Positions 63,740 to 64,000 of a stretch of 64,000 nt of DNA are shown here, in pieces. The translations under genes and the position numbers were made by a program. The first letter of the stretch is position 1; the number at the start of each line of letters is the position of its first letter. The stretch comes from an uncultured Mucispirillum sp. (GTDB lineage: Bacteria; Chrysiogenota; Deferribacteres; Deferribacterales; Mucispirillaceae): positions 186,001 through 250,000 of the forward strand of contig CALURO010000002.1 of the NCBI GenBank assembly GCA_944323205.1, given 5' to 3'. The notes under the pieces are model-generated. The model was not told where the DNA came from. It made no database searches and saw only the letters and a list, made by a program, of their open reading frames with translations.

Positions 63740-64000
63740 ATGTTTCCATTAAAAACTAATATCCCGGTAACAAGATTTTCTTATGGTGTATGGCTGATAA
63801 TACTAATAAATATGGCCATTTATATATATTTTCGCATAAATTATCATGGGCTGCTTTTTGCAGACCACGGTTTTTTACCTTTAAAGCTTTCTATGCCTTC
63901 AGATATAGTAAGTGTCAGCGAAAAAATGTCATCATTTTTTACATATATGTTTTTGCACAGCAGTTTTTTACATGTTGCTGTAAATATGTATTTTTTATAT
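63740..64000 (+). CDS. Rhomboid-family intramembrane protease, 3' truncated by window edge
   Basis: AGAGGGG sits just before the ATG at 63740. The 87 visible codons begin MFPLKTNIPVTRFSYGVW, the usual start of bacterial rhomboids, with a first membrane helix (LIILINMAIYIYF). They reach SFFTYMFLHSSFLHVAVNMYFLY, the conserved F-T-x-M-F-L-H...H-x-x-x-N-M core of helix 2 whose His and Asn form the oxyanion side of the active site. The Gly-x-Ser nucleophile and second His lie beyond the window. Confidence 0.85.
   Translation, partial: MFPLKTNIPVTRFSYGVWLIILINMAIYIYFRINYHGLLFADHGFLPLKLSMPSDIVSVSEKMSSFFTYMFLHSSFLHVAVNMYFLY

Noticed and set aside
1..64000. CRISPR array, rRNA operon, prophage or insertion sequence with transposase
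   Set aside because: No regularly spaced direct repeats, rRNA motifs, phage structural genes or transposase motifs were seen; the only mobile-like items are the non-coding inverted-repeat elements.

Overview
This 64-kb window is AT-rich bacterial chromosome with mostly tight, operonic gene packing. Gene content points to an anaerobic, respiring, diderm bacterium. It has a homodimeric-type pyruvate:ferredoxin oxidoreductase, two Tat-exported molybdoenzymes, a multiheme cytochrome, an outer-membrane barrel, an Mla-type lipid transport locus, nickel import and several multidomain sensor kinases. My best guess is the Deferribacterota (for example Mucispirillum or relatives). That is inference from gene mix and base composition, not proof. 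One Y-family polymerase/YolD-like pair looks like genes usually seen in Firmicutes.

Layout. 0-11.2 kb: end of an unknown gene, a hemerythrin-like protein, a receiver/kinase hybrid, larB with an M20 amidohydrolase and a small esterase, a secreted propeller/LPP20-like protein, an 800-residue protein with leucine-rich-repeat-variant motifs, and glycogen synthase. 11.2-12.3 kb: gene-free, bounded by inverted repeats. 12.3-24.5 kb: two DmsA/DmsB/TorD-like sets flanking an outer-membrane barrel and a five-CxxCH cytochrome. No DmsC/NrfD membrane anchor is present, so the layout recalls porin-cytochrome extracellular respiration modules such as Shewanella DmsEFAB. 24.9-27.5 kb: a lipoprotein and the polymerase/YolD-like pair. 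27.7-32.6 kb: a complete nikABCDE nickel importer behind a NikR-type operator that overlaps its promoter. 32.6-36.6 kb: a speD-speA-speE-speB operon (reverse strand) that could make spermidine from arginine and AdoMet, preceded by a hairpin-rich leader. 37-44.7 kb: hydrolase, acetyltransferase, anti-sigma-like ATPase, membrane protein, then an Mla-like operon whose ATPase position holds a protein lacking all ATPase motifs. 45.3-48.6 kb: a large PKD-type lipoprotein gene split by a G9 tract. 49.3-52.8 kb: PFOR. 53.7-61.4 kb: two large sensor kinases and an HD-GYP response regulator. 61.6 kb: tRNA-Pro. 61.9-63.6 kb: three related small secreted proteins. 63.7 kb to the edge: start of a rhomboid protease.

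Two themes stand out. First, runs of eight or nine Gs recur, although G runs should be rare in such AT-rich DNA. One lies in frame inside the first DmsA-like gene (currently ON). One lies between the signal peptide and body of the PKD lipoprotein (currently OFF). Others sit at the ends of a dispersed inverted-repeat element. This is the signature of slipped-strand phase variation, here reaching an anaerobic respiratory enzyme. Second, that dispersed element (TIR about CTGCTTCACCCCCATTTTT) occurs in at least four or five intact or decayed copies in intergenic gaps, including just upstream of the PKD gene and of PFOR.
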